DNA of 37,008 nucleotides from Rhypophila decipiens (lineage: Eukaryota > Ascomycota > Sordariomycetes > Sordariales > Naviculisporaceae), in contig MU858318.1 in the NCBI GenBank assembly GCA_033297075.1, positions 1 to 37,008 on the forward strand. The letters are read 5' to 3'. Below the pieces are notes generated by a model that was not told the DNA's origin, did not search any database, and saw only the letters and a program-made list of their open reading frames with translations. Below, one piece after another: positions 10,351 to 21,394 of this stretch; position 1 is the stretch's first letter, and the number at the start of each line of letters is the position of its first letter. The position numbers and the translations under genes are program-made.

Positions 10351-10838
10351 CACTGGGTGCTAGTAATGAGAGGTTGGCGGTTGGCCTATGTCCCCGCCAG
10401 GGCCCAAGAGCAAACAAGAGAAGATCAAAACGGTACGATGGTCCAAGTAAACGAAAGACAACATAGGAGTTGGGCAAATGTGGTCGCAGGGGAGATGGAT
10501 CTTTCGTCGGGCCCTTCAGTGGATTGTGGTTAGGTCAACAACGGAAGATATGCGACTGCGGAAGGGATGAAGAAGGAAGAGGATGGAGGTAGGATGTGGG
10601 AGGCATCTTGGGTTATGATGTAGGTGATTCTCAACGTTGATCATTTCCAGTGTGAGTCATCACATATCCCCATATCGACTCTTGTGACGCCCTGCGATAA
10701 GGCAATTGGTACATGGAAGCCAGTTCGCTGGGTAGGTCTCAAGCCACCTCTTTGGTAGTGCAGCATTGTTTGGGAATCCCCTACCTCCCTCTCGAACATA
10801 ATACAGTGATGTTTTTGAGACTGGAAGAAGGGTGCAAG

Positions 10839-10933
10839 TTCGATTAGCAGCTTTGTTGAATATTCTTATATCAGGCGGCGATGTTGACTTTTCGATACTT
10901 GGTGGGCAGGAAAGCGCTCGGATTGGCCCTATA
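10839..10933 (+). repeat. diverged dispersed repeat, copy 1
   Basis: By eye this is similar along its length to 12316-12404. Shared blocks include agctttgt.gaa, attctt.tatc, ttttc, acttggt and cggattggccc. Several differences are C/T or G/A transitions. It could be part of a small non-autonomous element; no terminal repeats are evident. Confidence 0.55.
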
Positions 10934-12315
10934 ACTGAAGAAGCCAAGTCATGTCGGCTTTCGCCAACAAACTTGAATCGGGAGCCGAATTGAGGTTAAT
11001 TTTCAGATATCTGAGGTGCTTGCTTTCGACGATGAAGATTGAGGGTGTGCGTAGGAACATTACTGCATAAGGATGTCCTAATGGTAGAAAGCTGGCTGGG
11101 GGCAGGCAGGTTGATTGCTTCTCATGAATTGTCAGAAAAGGCAGAGGGCCAACCTGGGTCTTCTTCACCATCCGTTGCATTGGCTCTTTCCCTCACTGTG
11201 ATTGGGTTCTGTGATTGGGTTTTGAGAGTTCTCTTGTTCCGACCCCACCATAGTCGCACTTGCCTTCTCGATGCGTACAGGTACGGCAATTCTTCCATGC
11301 CTTCCTTGCCCGGCCCTTGTCCACGTCAAGAGATGAGACAGCTTCAGCAGCTTGAATGACTTCAGTCTGCGTAAGAACTTTAAAGCTTTCTCAACACCAT
11401 GTCACCTTCTCCCAGCAAATGCTTCCCTCCTCTTCTCGATCAGGCAGTGACTGCATAACAAGCTAAATTTCCATGCCGTCTCTAATCCACAAAATACGAA
11501 GCGCAAGGCAGGCCAGCACAAATCTTCCAGTGACGTCCATCTGTAGTCGTTGTCGGCTTCTCGAGCGAGGTATAGTATTGCAACCATGAGACGATACCTA
11601 ATAAATAGCCTGCTATTTTCTTAAGAAACATATGCATCTATAAGCGGTCTAGATGCATGTCGCACATTGCTGCAATCTTTTCCAGTAGGAAAGCCAAGCG
11701 CGTTGATAGAGGAGTTGGTTGTTAATCTCGGGCCAAGACTCTAAAGTGTTAGTTGAGTTGACAAGTCCGGCTGGAGGGTATATCGCCTCGATTTATGCAT
11801 ATAAGGCTCAGCCGTTCAGTAGGGTAGGAACGAGAACAACCGGCGAGATCCAGAGTCCCCCAAACCCAGAGATATAGACATATCATCGACATATCATCGA
11901 GATCTGTTGGATGGTTGGTTCCCATGCATCAGTCTAGCCAAGTGCCGTGTGCTGTCCCCCTATTCGTCCAATGCCCGCCTTGCATACAACCGAATCCGCC
12001 CTGAGACTCCTGACAGCCAACCCAGATCTAGATTACGTTTATTGGAGTACACACCACATGTGTCCGTTGGTGTGGCCCGGGTGGCGTCTTACCACTATCA
12101 TGCAGGTTTGGCTTCTCAAGGTCGGAAGAAAATATCAGCCCGATCTATCTCGATCACCCAGCACATCGTGTGAAATCTCGAGGTCGTGGCCGTGATGGGC
12201 CATGTACGATATTTGTGTCGTTTGAGGCCTTGAGAGGGGAGGGCGGGGGCTGGCTCTGGTTGGTTGTGCCCCTAGCTTCACAATCTCAAATTCACGTGAC
12301 AGTGATTGGGCTAGC

Positions 12316-12404
12316 TTCGCTGTCGGCTTTGTCGAAATTCTTGTATCGGGTTGATGTGGGTTTTCATTACTTGGTCGGCCGGAGAGCGTTCGGATTGGCC
12401 CCCT
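12316..12404 (+). repeat. diverged dispersed repeat, copy 2
   Basis: Partner of 10839-10933 in the same orientation, 1.4 kb away. It is more GC-rich than copy 1 and may be nearer the ancestral sequence, with copy 1 having gained A and T. Boundaries are approximate. Confidence 0.55.
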
Positions 12405-13303
12405 ACCCTATGCGACGCTCCCCCGCCCACCAAGTACTCTCGAGGCTCTGTACTAGGTACATGCTGTTGATGAGGCCATGTCGCAAAACTTTGGTAGAAC
12501 TACAATGGTCGGGCAGGTTTCCAGTTGGGCCACTAATCCCATGAGCTGGTTTTAATGCCATTATTAGGCCACCTCACCACGTGACAGTGAATACACGCCA
12601 GTACAGTAATATGGCCGAAATCGCGCGTTTCTCGCAAACCAAAGTACTTCTGCAATCCTGGACGACCGGCCGAGCGACCTGCCACTTGTCAGGGTGGCAG
12701 TGGCTCAGACGCTACTGCACGTGGTGTGCCTGGAGAGGCAGACCGAGACCGAGCACTTGGGCCCACGGTAGTTCTACACCCCGTCCACCGACATGCTAGG
12801 CGGAAATTTCGGGAATTAGCCAATGAAATATCTTGCGACTCGTGTTTAATTGCCAGAAGCGGAAAGTTGCGTATAAGGCGACAATTGGAAGCTTGACCCT
12901 CCATACAATCGGATCATATCTGATCTTGTCCATCGCCATACACACACACCGCGAGATAAAATTTGTGTGAGGCCAGTCCGCAGCTTGGGACTCCGACCAT
13001 GCAGTCAAGTGATTCAAGTCAGCATGGCGAACCAGAATGAACCAGAATACAAGTGCAATGAATGAAGGTGAACTGGAAACCCAACGCGGATATTGGAGCC
13101 GGAATGTTGATATATGAAACGCCCCTTCCGGCCCTAGTTAATCAAGAATCTCAAACTCTCTAGAAGCACCAGTACTCATTACTCCATTTCCTACCCTTAG
13201 CTCCTGCTTTCCAGTCAGAATATCCGATCTGTCTTATTCCCAATTTCCCATCCTCACTGGACCGGTCACTCTACCCTGACCCAACAATCCTTTGCCGTCG
13301 ACA

Positions 13304-13585
13304 ATGTCTTCGCCCCAAGAAGCCCAAACCAAGGGTGAGAGGCCTCAGGCCACAGCTCCCCACGTACCCGGTACACAAGCAGTAACTTTCCAGGCCTTCT
13401 CCACCATGGCCGTCGACCCCAACGCGAGTGGTCTTGCAAGATGGCTGGCTCAAGAGCCGCACGAGGATAACTGGACTACCTTCATGATGAACTCACAAGG
13501 GGGTTCCAAGCACTCGACCACAACCCCGAACTCAAAGAAAGCACAGGCAGGTTGCAAGCGGAAGTTCCAAGAGATCCCCAAGTAA
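13304..13585 (+). CDS. small orphan protein, 93 aa
   Basis: The ATG at 13304 has a good context (gtcgacaATG) and follows a pyrimidine-rich leader typical of fungal 5' UTRs. The product is hydrophilic, with no signal peptide or membrane segment. It contains a KSKKAQAGCKRKF-type basic end that could be a nuclear signal. I recognise no domain. The stop sits inside a perfect-looking donor (AAG|TAAG...). If 13580-13658 were spliced as an intron, the new reading would also end Lys-stop (AA|A TAG), so the protein would not change. The ORF is short and unrecognised, so it may not be translated. Confidence 0.5.
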   Translation: MSSPQEAQTKGERPQATAPHVPGTQAVTFQAFSTMAVDPNASGLARWLAQEPHEDNWTTFMMNSQGGSKHSTTTPNSKKAQAGCKRKFQEIPK

Positions 13586-13837
13586 GACGATGGACCATAA
13601 CGGTGAGTGACGACTGTGTTCCACAAAGCAAGACGCCATGCTAATGAAGGCAAACTTAGATAGGGCACCGCGTTCGGTCATAACGCAATGGCGGCTGGCT
13701 TGTCTAAGCTTTGGATACAAAGGAGACCAAGAAATTCGAGGTCGGGCAGGAAGAGTTTAAAGTAACTTGGCTACCTAAATGATGAGCGCTCCAATGATAT
13801 TCACGCTCGCACTGTTTCGTCTGCCCCATCCGTGCCC
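13586..13837. other. convergent intergenic gap
   Basis: This 250-bp gap lies between the stop of the small + strand ORF and the stop of the - strand kinase, so the two genes are convergent. It contains possible 3' UTR introns (donors near 13580 and 13603, acceptor near 13658). No gene is seen. Confidence 0.6.
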
Positions 13838-15269
13838 CTATTTTATGGCACCCAGCCAAGGATGCCTCAACAAATCCTCAGTCGACAACCGATCAGCCGG
13901 GTCAATCTTCATCATGGCCCTAAGAAAGGACCCAAACTCTTTCCTACCATCCTCCCTAAGCCCAGGCATGAACGCCTCTGATTCCAATGGGGGCCTTCCA
14001 AGCGGACCGATGCCCTTCGGCCTCCCATCGTCGTCAAAAATATCCCTCACAATATTCTGATCCCCCTTTTCCAAAAGTTCCTTGGGAAATGGCCCAAACA
14101 AGTCCACGATCTCAGCAATATGCCACTTGACCTCATAACGCCCATCAGGCGGGCCCCTACCGGAAAACATGCGAACAGCGGGGTAAAGCTCTAGCAAAAG
14201 AGCACCGAGATTCCACCAGCCAACTGTTGCGTCCCAGGGGGCTTTGATCAGGATTTCTGGCGCACGTAGGGCCACCGGTTGGATGGTCTCTGTGAGGTGT
14301 TTTGTCGTCCAGCTGGCTACACCCCAGTCGCCTAGGGCAATGTCGAATTGGTGCATATTTCTCCAGTCCTCTTCGTTGAAGTAAAAGTTACAAAGCGGAA
14401 TGGATTGGATGGGCGTGTAAGTTTCTTCGGCTCTATTCTGCTTGGGAATCTGGGTTTGGACGAGGTAGCCGGTCTCTATCTGGGATGTGTCGCGAAATTT
14501 GACAAAGATGTTGTCTGGCTTGATGTCTTTTTACGTTCTAGTTGTTAGCCAACGGGATTTATCGGGTGCACAAAATCACTCACCTGTGTGAATGACGCCA
14601 CAGCCATGGGCATAATCAAGGGCTAGCAGCAGCTGGATCGTGAACCGATGTATGACTTTGTACGGGAGTTGGTCGTCGTTGAACCAGGTGGGAAAAGTCC
14701 GCAAAGTCTCGCCCATGAGCTCGAAGACGAGGCAGACGTGAGCTCCGTTGGGGCCTTGGTGCTCGAAGTCATCGACAAGGTGGCATATGTAGGCGTAGCC
14801 AGGCTCTTTCTTATTTCCATCATCGCGCAGATGTGTGAGGATCTCCCATTCGAAAATTGGGTGGTCTTGGGCGTAGGATTCTGCACTCAAGACCTTGAGA
14901 GCCCGAAATTTGTGCTCGTCCCCGTCTCTGAAGATGTATGGTCTGGAGGTCAGTGGACTTCTCACTGTCTGAAAGGATGTCGGGATGTGCGCGATTGACT
15001 CACGGTTTCGTCAAGTCCCTGACGAGCCAGACGGTCGAGTACACGCCGTAGCCGATCTTACTCAAGACCTGGTATTTGTCGGCATATATATCGGCAATGT
15101 ACACTGGATGAAACCCGCCTGGTCTGTACGAGTCTCGACCCTCCTCAATGTCCCTTTCAGTACTGGAGGAAGGTGCGGGCGGGCGGGCGGCCTCCGGCTC
15201 CGACGAATTTCCTTGCGGGTCGGTGACTTTTGGGACGGCGTGCTTCTCGGCGGCGGCGGTGGTGGGCAT
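13838..15269 (-). CDS. SRPK-like serine/threonine protein kinase
   Basis: Model on the - strand: exons 15269-15004, 14942-14584 and 14526-13838, giving 437 aa. Introns are 61 and 57 bp with gtgagt donors, and all phases fit. The glycine loop IGYGVYSTVW (72-81), the ATP lysine in FRALKVL (K105), the catalytic loop HTDIKPDN (207-214) and APE (297-299) are present. The HTDIKP form of the loop is characteristic of SR-protein kinases. The metal-binding motif reads GDWG (Asp275), an accepted variant of DFG in this group. It is therefore probably an active kinase. SRPKs phosphorylate Arg-Ser-rich splicing factors, but Pezizomycotina carry many lineage-specific SRPK-like paralogues of unknown role, and a length near 440 aa with a short spacer region fits those. 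The first about 55 residues are disordered. Confidence 0.92.
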
Positions 15270-15801
15270 GGTGGATCTGCAAGAGGGGGTGGTCGTCGAG
15301 AAAATGGGGACGGTGAATGAAAATGCTGTCGTTGGTGGGCAGCTAGTTCTAATGGTGCCCAGCTGCTTAGTCAGCTTTTTGTGCGAGCTCCCAACAAAGA
15401 ACGTAGCCGCCTGGTTGGTGTCAGGGCGACATTGAATGGATTTGCCGTAAAGTTTTGTGATAGGGACAGGGGAGGTGTGAGTCTATCATGTTACTAATTA
15501 CCATCAGAGATTGAAAGTAGGAGATATCACAAGAGATTTGATCAGCCAATGGACTTTGGTTGAGAGCAGACCGATGAGATATTTAATGACTATTGACTAG
15601 GGAGTGACTTGAACTTCGTCAAGGGTTGCTATAAACAAGTATGACGTGATGGTAAATACAGTTGGTTCAAAAGCAGGGGGTGCCACCAAGGCATACATAG
15701 AATAAGACGTCCATCCATATCCGTGCATCTCATATCATTTTCGGGGCTTAACTGCCATTGATCAAGAGCAATTCTGCCCACGAGTTTTCCCATTCAATGA
15801 T
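15270..15801. other. intergenic between kinase promoter and 3' end of the repeat-rich secreted-protein gene
   Basis: No gene is supported. The part near 15270-15440 is the upstream region of the kinase gene, and the part near 15700-15801 is the likely 3' UTR of the next gene. Open frames here are antisense extensions of the kinase's first exon. Confidence 0.6.
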
Positions 15802-16521
15802 TTACTCCTCCTCGCCAGCCGGCTTACGGCCAGGTCCCTTGCCCTTACCGGGTCCCTTTCCCTTACCGGCTTTTCCCTTGCCGGCTTTGCCCTTTCCTCC
15901 CTTGCCCTTGGCCTTGCCCTTCTTAGGCTTATCCTTGTCATCATCCTTAGGCTTGCCGGGAACCTTGGGGGGAGCCTTGGGTGGGGCCTTGTCATCCTTG
16001 GGCTTGCCAGGGGCCTTGGGCGGCTCCTTCTTGGGGGGCTTCTTATCCTTAGGGGGTTCCTTCTTGGGGGGCTCCTTCTTGGGAGGCTCCTTCTTGGGCG
16101 GCTTCTTATCCTTCTTTTCGTCAACATCTATATCGCGAGCCTCAATCTCGATATCCTCAACAAGATCATCGAGCTCAAGCTCAGGCTCGGCTTCGCGCTC
16201 AACGACGCCAAAGGGGCGGGCTTTACCCTTGCCCTTGGCCTTGCCTTTGCCCTTTCCCTTGCCGACGGACTTGCCCTTGCCCTTGCCCTTGCCTTTGCCT
16301 TTGCCGGCAGACTTTCCTTTGCCCTTGGCTTTGCCCTTGCCCTTGCCGGGGAGCTTCTTGTCGGGCTCGATGCCCCGGGCGATGGCAGCGCTGACTGCGT
16401 CGACGCCATCGACGTCACGGAGGGCGAGGAAGTTGTTTTCGCCTTCAGTGGGGGGAATGGCGAGCGAGGCCACGAAGGGGACTGCCAGGAGGGCGGTGAG
16501 GAAGACGTGCTTGGGGTACAT
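15802..16521 (-). CDS. secreted Gly-Lys / Pro-Pro-Lys-Lys-Glu repeat protein with charge blocks
   Basis: Single open frame of 239 aa. It begins with a signal peptide (MYPKHVFLTALLAVPFVASLA) and then a short ordinary stretch to about residue 54. From about 58 to 103 it is a GK/GKAK repeat tract (very basic). Residues about 106-135 are acidic (LELDDLVEDIEIEARDIDVDE). Then PPKKE-type repeats (about 138-170), PPKAPGKPKDD-type repeats and a second GK tract run to the end, which closes with GEEE. The order basic, acidic, basic makes it a polyampholyte. I do not recognise a family; a cell-wall, extracellular matrix or polyanion-binding role is possible but unsupported. A TATA-like run lies 145 bp upstream (16664-16675). 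The DNA is correspondingly repetitive, and its antisense strand stays open for 258 codons by composition alone. Confidence 0.8.
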   Translation of the reverse strand: MYPKHVFLTALLAVPFVASLAIPPTEGENNFLALRDVDGVDAVSAAIARGIEPDKKLPGKGKGKAKGKGKSAGKGKGKGKGKGKSVGKGKGKGKAKGKGKARPFGVVEREAEPELELDDLVEDIEIEARDIDVDEKKDKKPPKKEPPKKEPPKKEPPKDKKPPKKEPPKAPGKPKDDKAPPKAPPKVPGKPKDDDKDKPKKGKAKGKGGKGKAGKGKAGKGKGPGKGKGPGRKPAGEEE

Positions 16522-18937
16522 GATTGCGGTTTGACTTGTTGCTTGGAAGGTTTCGGTTTTGACAAGGGGTTGGAGATGTGCAGGCTAGAGGCAGATGCAA
16601 AGTCTGGTTGTGCACGAGGAGGGAAGGAATCGAATTGGAATTGTGAGTTGGAGTCTAGGGATGTTTATATAGATATATGTGTTTCCTTGACATGTTGTCT
16701 CGGCTGGATAAACAACAGTGAGCTGATGGTGTCTTGGAATCCGCAAGGTTGAACCTTACCGAGATTGGACTTTTGACTCTACAACCTCACACAAAAGATG
16801 CAGTCTCACTGCCGCGCGAATGGCGTGATTGTGCACTAGTTAGCCTTCACCATATCTTGACCTGTCTAGATGTATCTCGTCGAGGTTCTCTGTCGATGAT
16901 CAGGTGGGAGCCAGTCTCTCGTGCGCCGGGTCTTGTCCCCGACTGTCGCTACTGGGAACATGAGCGGGGAAGTGCCTCGAAGGTTTGCCAAGAACGTGAA
17001 ACCAGGCACAGAGGGTCATTATGTCAAGATTTCATGTGCTCAATCTGGAAGAAAGAGTTCTTCGGGCTTGGGTCTGCTTGGAAGTGCATCCTCCGCTCGT
17101 ATTTCATCTCTAGAAGGCTTGGGTTGGGGTACTTTGACCCCGGGCTGGAAGCAATACACGCGTCAAAGGGGTATATGAGAAGGTGATTGTGTTTCCGGTC
17201 GTCATTTGCTACGCGAGGTGGCACAACAGACCATTTAGTAGGTCCCACACGTCCGAGAAGATGATGAGCATTGAGTCCATGGATGAGGAATGCCTTGGCA
17301 TAAACATGTCAATTTATCGATCCTTCTGTTCTAATATTTCGTTATAAAAACTTGTTACCAAGGAGAGGAGGATGAGTGATGTGATATTGCGAAAGGCCTG
17401 CCCCATTGGTGGCCTTGATCAGTTGATATACCCTCTGTTGTTTATTCATCTACTCGGGCGGCCCGGGTAGCAAACTGTCGGGACGAGACTGTTAATTAGG
17501 CAAGCCAAGCGAGCCGAGCAATGGATCTGTTTGTTCCCATTTCCAGAACAAGACTTGATGACGACGACTTTTCGGGATATGTACTCGGGATATCAGCGGC
17601 TGTTTTGATGATCGTCATGGCTTGACATGGCAAGTTGAACAACCATGGGGTCGTTGTCTCAGATTGAAAGAAGTCATCCAAGGAATAGGCGCACGCAGGA
17701 AGCCGAAGGACCAAAGGGACGTCGTCGTCGGACTTAGGAACAGGGATCGATTGTCGACTAATGGCATCAGCTAGGACTGTAATAACATCATTGAAGGGGG
17801 GATGGTAACGTGCCAGCCGGGATGCTGGGAATCCGGGGTAGCACCCACAAGGGTGTGTAGTTCATAATAAGAATTCATTAATAGAGATGCAGGTCGCGGC
17901 TAATACCCACCTTGCCCGACAGTATCGATGACAAGGAGATTATTTGACTGCCGGCAGAATGCAACGCCTAATTTCGGGATCTTCTGTCCTCTCGATTCAA
18001 CTGCCTCAGTGACCCCCTGACCTCATGACGGTTCGAGTTTTCGGTTAGTCTGTATGCACCGGAAGACTGGTGCATATGCACAAAGACATAAATGGTATGA
18101 TGATATATGATGTTGGTACCCAACCGATATACCAAGAGCTGCAAAGTGTGTCGCAGAGAACAGACAGCTCAAGTCCAACGCTCCTTTATGTTGAGCCGCG
18201 TAACATGCCGTAATTTGACCAGCTTCGGTGAAGCTTTCATATGGCCCGCTGCACTAGTGTGACGTCGCCGTGATGACAACTGGTATAACTATCGAGACAT
18301 TCCCCTCAAACCAAGACCGCCCAAGACTTCCCAAGAGAAGTGATATATGATAACCAAACCCGGCAGACAGATCTTCAGGAGTATAACAAACGAAAGCATA
18401 ACTTGAAGCAGACAACATAAACCACCCGCATTATACCCTCGGGATCTTATTTTGCATAGTGAGTGTTACGCGTCCACTTTCCTTTTCTACAGCCCCGGCG
18501 AAGGCCGTCATTAAAGGTAGAGATGGATGCAGAGGGAGCTTGATGGAATTGGCACCGAGTTTGGTATGGTGACCAAAGAGGGGTTCATCAACAAGCAGAG
18601 AAGCAAAGAAAGGATATATGTAGTAGGAACCAGGGTGACAGGTTCTCGGAAAGTGGACGTTGGGTTGTTGTGATTTCCGGTGAACCGTGAAAGAGCGGAG
18701 ACAAGGAAGAGCAAGCAAATATAAGCAAGTCTTGGACAGTCTGGGGGGTTTTAGGGATGTTTCTTTGGGTCTTTGGTCTCTTGAGAACTCGACGAGAAGC
18801 GGAAACTCAAGGCTTCGCTGAGTGATTGCTCATGTTCTCGATCCTAGGAACCTCCTTCAGTCCATATCAGCATCCCTGGTAGTTCCCATGCGACTTTAAC
18901 CTGTAATTCGGTGATTAGAGTTCCTCTAATTCTTGAC
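16522..18937. other. 2.4-kb intergenic stretch
   Basis: Apart from the promoter region of the - strand gene ending at 16521, I see no supported gene, tRNA or clear repeat. A 150-codon open frame at 16734-17186 (+) and a 95-codon frame at 18431-18718 (-) have no motif, poor start context and no splice continuation. Confidence 0.55.
16664..16675 (-). promoter_or_regulatory. TATA-like element for the repeat-rich secreted protein
   Basis: On the - strand the sequence reads tatatctatataaa and lies about 145 bp upstream of the ATG at 16521. This is the only TATA-like run in that interval. Confidence 0.4.
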
Positions 18938-20954
18938 CTATTCTTCTTCATCGAAGGTATCGATGTAGGTACGAGTATCCTCAATCCATGTTCTAATCAG
19001 ATGCCGATATATCCCCATAATTGCGTGTCGCCCGAGCTCAACATTGAGAACCGCGAAAGGACCGATCTTGAGACGGCACTGTGGAAGTAACGGCCCGTTC
19101 TTTTGGTAGTAGCTGACATCCCGGTCACAAAACTTGGCTAGACAATCTGTGTCCGTTTTGCAGCCTTTCATATCCTCGTTTGAACGCTCGAGCACCTGAC
19201 GCCACAGTCTCAATAGCTTGTCCAACTCGTAAAACCCGAAGATGACAATTGCGTGCTGAACGTGGAGAATTTGCTCTTTGCTCTCGGTACATTCCAAGCC
19301 CAGTGAAATTGCCCCATGGATGATAAAACCTTTGGATAGGTTTCTTCGGGATTATCCCACACTGACGTTGAGATGTAGCTGCTTGTTATCCCAACGTTCT
19401 GGCGGGAAAAGACTAGAGACGGTTATAGCGATCGGCATGGTTCGCGGTTGTGAAAGTAAAGCCCAGCAATGCATCGGGATATATCCCACTCCTATTGGGG
19501 CGTCATAAGAGTCGCGTTCTTTATTCCAGAATAATACCTCTTCTTGATCTGGCGTCAAGGTAAATTTTCGGAGGATGAGGCTGCTCTTGGCGAACAAGTG
19601 TTTAGAGCAGGATCCTGAAGCCGTTTTGAATAATGGCCCCGTTTTAGTATTTTCTTTCTTCCCCTCAAGGTATTCAGGGAACAGGGGTGCTTTACTTACC
19701 TATCAGCCTCTCCGCCAGGCAAGTGGGATCGAGGCCTATTCGGTGGATTACTAAGCCCGTGCCTTCTATGTGACCTGGCTCATTCAACTGGAATCGGTAT
19801 CTTGGCCTGGGCTCCCTTCTGCGCTCTACACGGCTGAATCTGGTGCCCGTGGCGTTGCCGTACAGAACAAGGACGGGATGTGCCCCTGGGTCAAGTCCAA
19901 CTTGGCAGCTCAAAATCAGGTAGCAATTGGCCTGAGTTCTGAGCCACGTTGGGTTCTCTTTGGGCGGCTTAGGGACCAGATGGCGAATCCCGCAGTCCAC
20001 CCCTTCATCATCATCAGTAGTGACACGGCGAGCAAGAGAGTGCAACACGGCAGGGAGCTCCAGTTGGGTGCCCGTCAAATGCATGCCAGTAGTGGGGAAA
20101 GGGTAGGTAGGGTAACTGCTGTCGTAATACTGTAGAGGCGCCGTAATGTCCCCAGAGAAGGAAAAGCATGCAGGTCGCGAAGCGAGAATGTGGTAGGTGT
20201 TATCGTCCTCGTCACATGGTACCATATTGTACCAGGCCAGGATGCTTTGATCATCCGGATAGCAGCTGATGATGGCTTCTTGAAGACGCTGGAAGGCTCT
20301 TCTGCCCTCGCCATATATCAGGGGCATATTGACCTCGAAGATACCCATGAGACAGTAAGTTTCGTCCTCGATGCGTGTGGTCTGCCGGTGAGAGGCCCAG
20401 TACATCTTACGGGCAGCGCAGATACTTCTGAGCTTGATATACCCTCCCAGAACACCCTGCTCAATGTCGGTAACGCGGGACAACATCTCAAGAAAAGATC
20501 TGTCCTTCTTCATACCAAGGAAAATCCGATACTTGTTGTAGAACGAAACGTTGGACGGCGCCAGCAATTCTTGCAACGTCCAACCCCGACTGAACCAGCG
20601 ACTATTTTCCACTTCTCTCGGATCAGCCACGTCGGAGAGGTAGGCATAACAGATGTCGGCGTTCTTGTACCAGGCGTACATGGAATTGATGGCTTCGGTG
20701 AGTTCCGCGCTGCTGGACTTGTCGATACAGCAGGCATCAATCCAGATATACTAATAATCATTATTGGCTGCGAGGGCACAAGCGCCTTGGATCTTTGCAA
20801 AACCGATCATTCCACGGGCGCGGCCATCTTTGGCGTTGATATCGGCAAAACTGACCTCCTGGCGTTCCCAGGTGTGGGAGAGGATAGCGTACTTTGGAAT
20901 ATTGCTCCCGATGTATTCTTCGAGCTCAAGAGTAGTGGTATTTAAGAGGCGCAT
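18938..20954 (-). pseudogene. HET-domain (heterokaryon-incompatibility) gene with two nonsense codons
   Basis: Reading on the - strand: 20954-19700 joined to 19614-18938. The intron 19699-19615 has a gtaagt donor and an actaaa branch site. This gives 644 codons in one continuous frame, broken only by TAG at 20753-20751 (codon 68) and TAA at 19354-19352 (codon 506). The HET hallmarks are all present: YAILSHTW (22-29), YIWIDACCIDKSSSAEL right after the first stop, AINSMYAWY, SRWFSRGWTLQELLAP, and the downstream EDETYCLMGIF / MPLIYGEG block. There are no frameshifts. Both stops are one C-to-T change from a Gln codon (CAG, CAA). HET proteins trigger cell death after fusion of unlike strains, so loss-of-function alleles are common. 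It is most likely a young pseudogene or null allele. Readthrough and sequence error are the alternatives. No short intron can remove either stop without removing conserved residues or being under 40 bp. Confidence 0.9.
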
Positions 20955-21394
20955 TGTCGTTCTAGGACACTAGTATCGTGATACGATGTTAAAAATGTCG
21001 TCAAAATTAGATACAAAACCCGTGTTACACAACAGATAATCAAGATCAAAGTGGTGTCTCAGCTCCTGAAGTTGTCTCGTCATTCCTCTCGAGGATTGAG
21101 GGGTATCCATAGGTATCAGAACAACCATGTTCAAAGCGGCCGCCAGCCAAGTGTTGACGGCTGAGGTTGACTGGACAGCTGCGCATATTGCCCAAGATTG
21201 GGCCAAGATAATGTGTAATGGTTGGATACAAAGCTCCGATTGACTCGATAAGCTGCTCCAAGACGGTCACCAATCTGATAAATACTGAGAAAGACCCGAG
21301 AGCCAAAGTGCCACACCCTTGCTGCAGGTCAGGTGAAGATATGAGAGGGGGATAAAAAGATGTGAAACTAATACAGTGACGCGAGACCAGGACA

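Larger units (their letters stand above)
10234..13303. other. 3-kb intergenic stretch with degenerate repeats, no supported gene
   Basis: I find no ORF with recognisable motifs or clean splicing. Visible structure: a tRNA-like relic (about 10291-10350), a diverged repeat pair (10839-10933 and 12316-12404), a repeated gtgattgggttct unit near 11199-11224, an 11-bp tandem repeat (gacatatcatc, about 11877-11899), and a sequence cacgtgacagtga present near 12293 and 12578. The last part, from about 13100, is the promoter side of the small ORF at 13304, with a tatatga run at 13111 and a pyrimidine-rich leader. Confidence 0.6.

Noticed and set aside
16734..17186. 150-codon open frame (+)
   Set aside because: No motif, a weak start and no splice signals; amino-acid usage looks random (high Arg, Ser, Cys, Trp).
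19315..19353. possible mini-intron (gtcagt...aaag) that would remove the second stop of the HET gene
   Set aside because: Under 40 bp, shorter than working fungal introns; the frame on both sides is already continuous, so a point mutation is simpler.
20190..20945. 251-codon open frame (+) over the HET gene
   Set aside because: It is antisense to strongly conserved HET-domain codons, which explain its openness.
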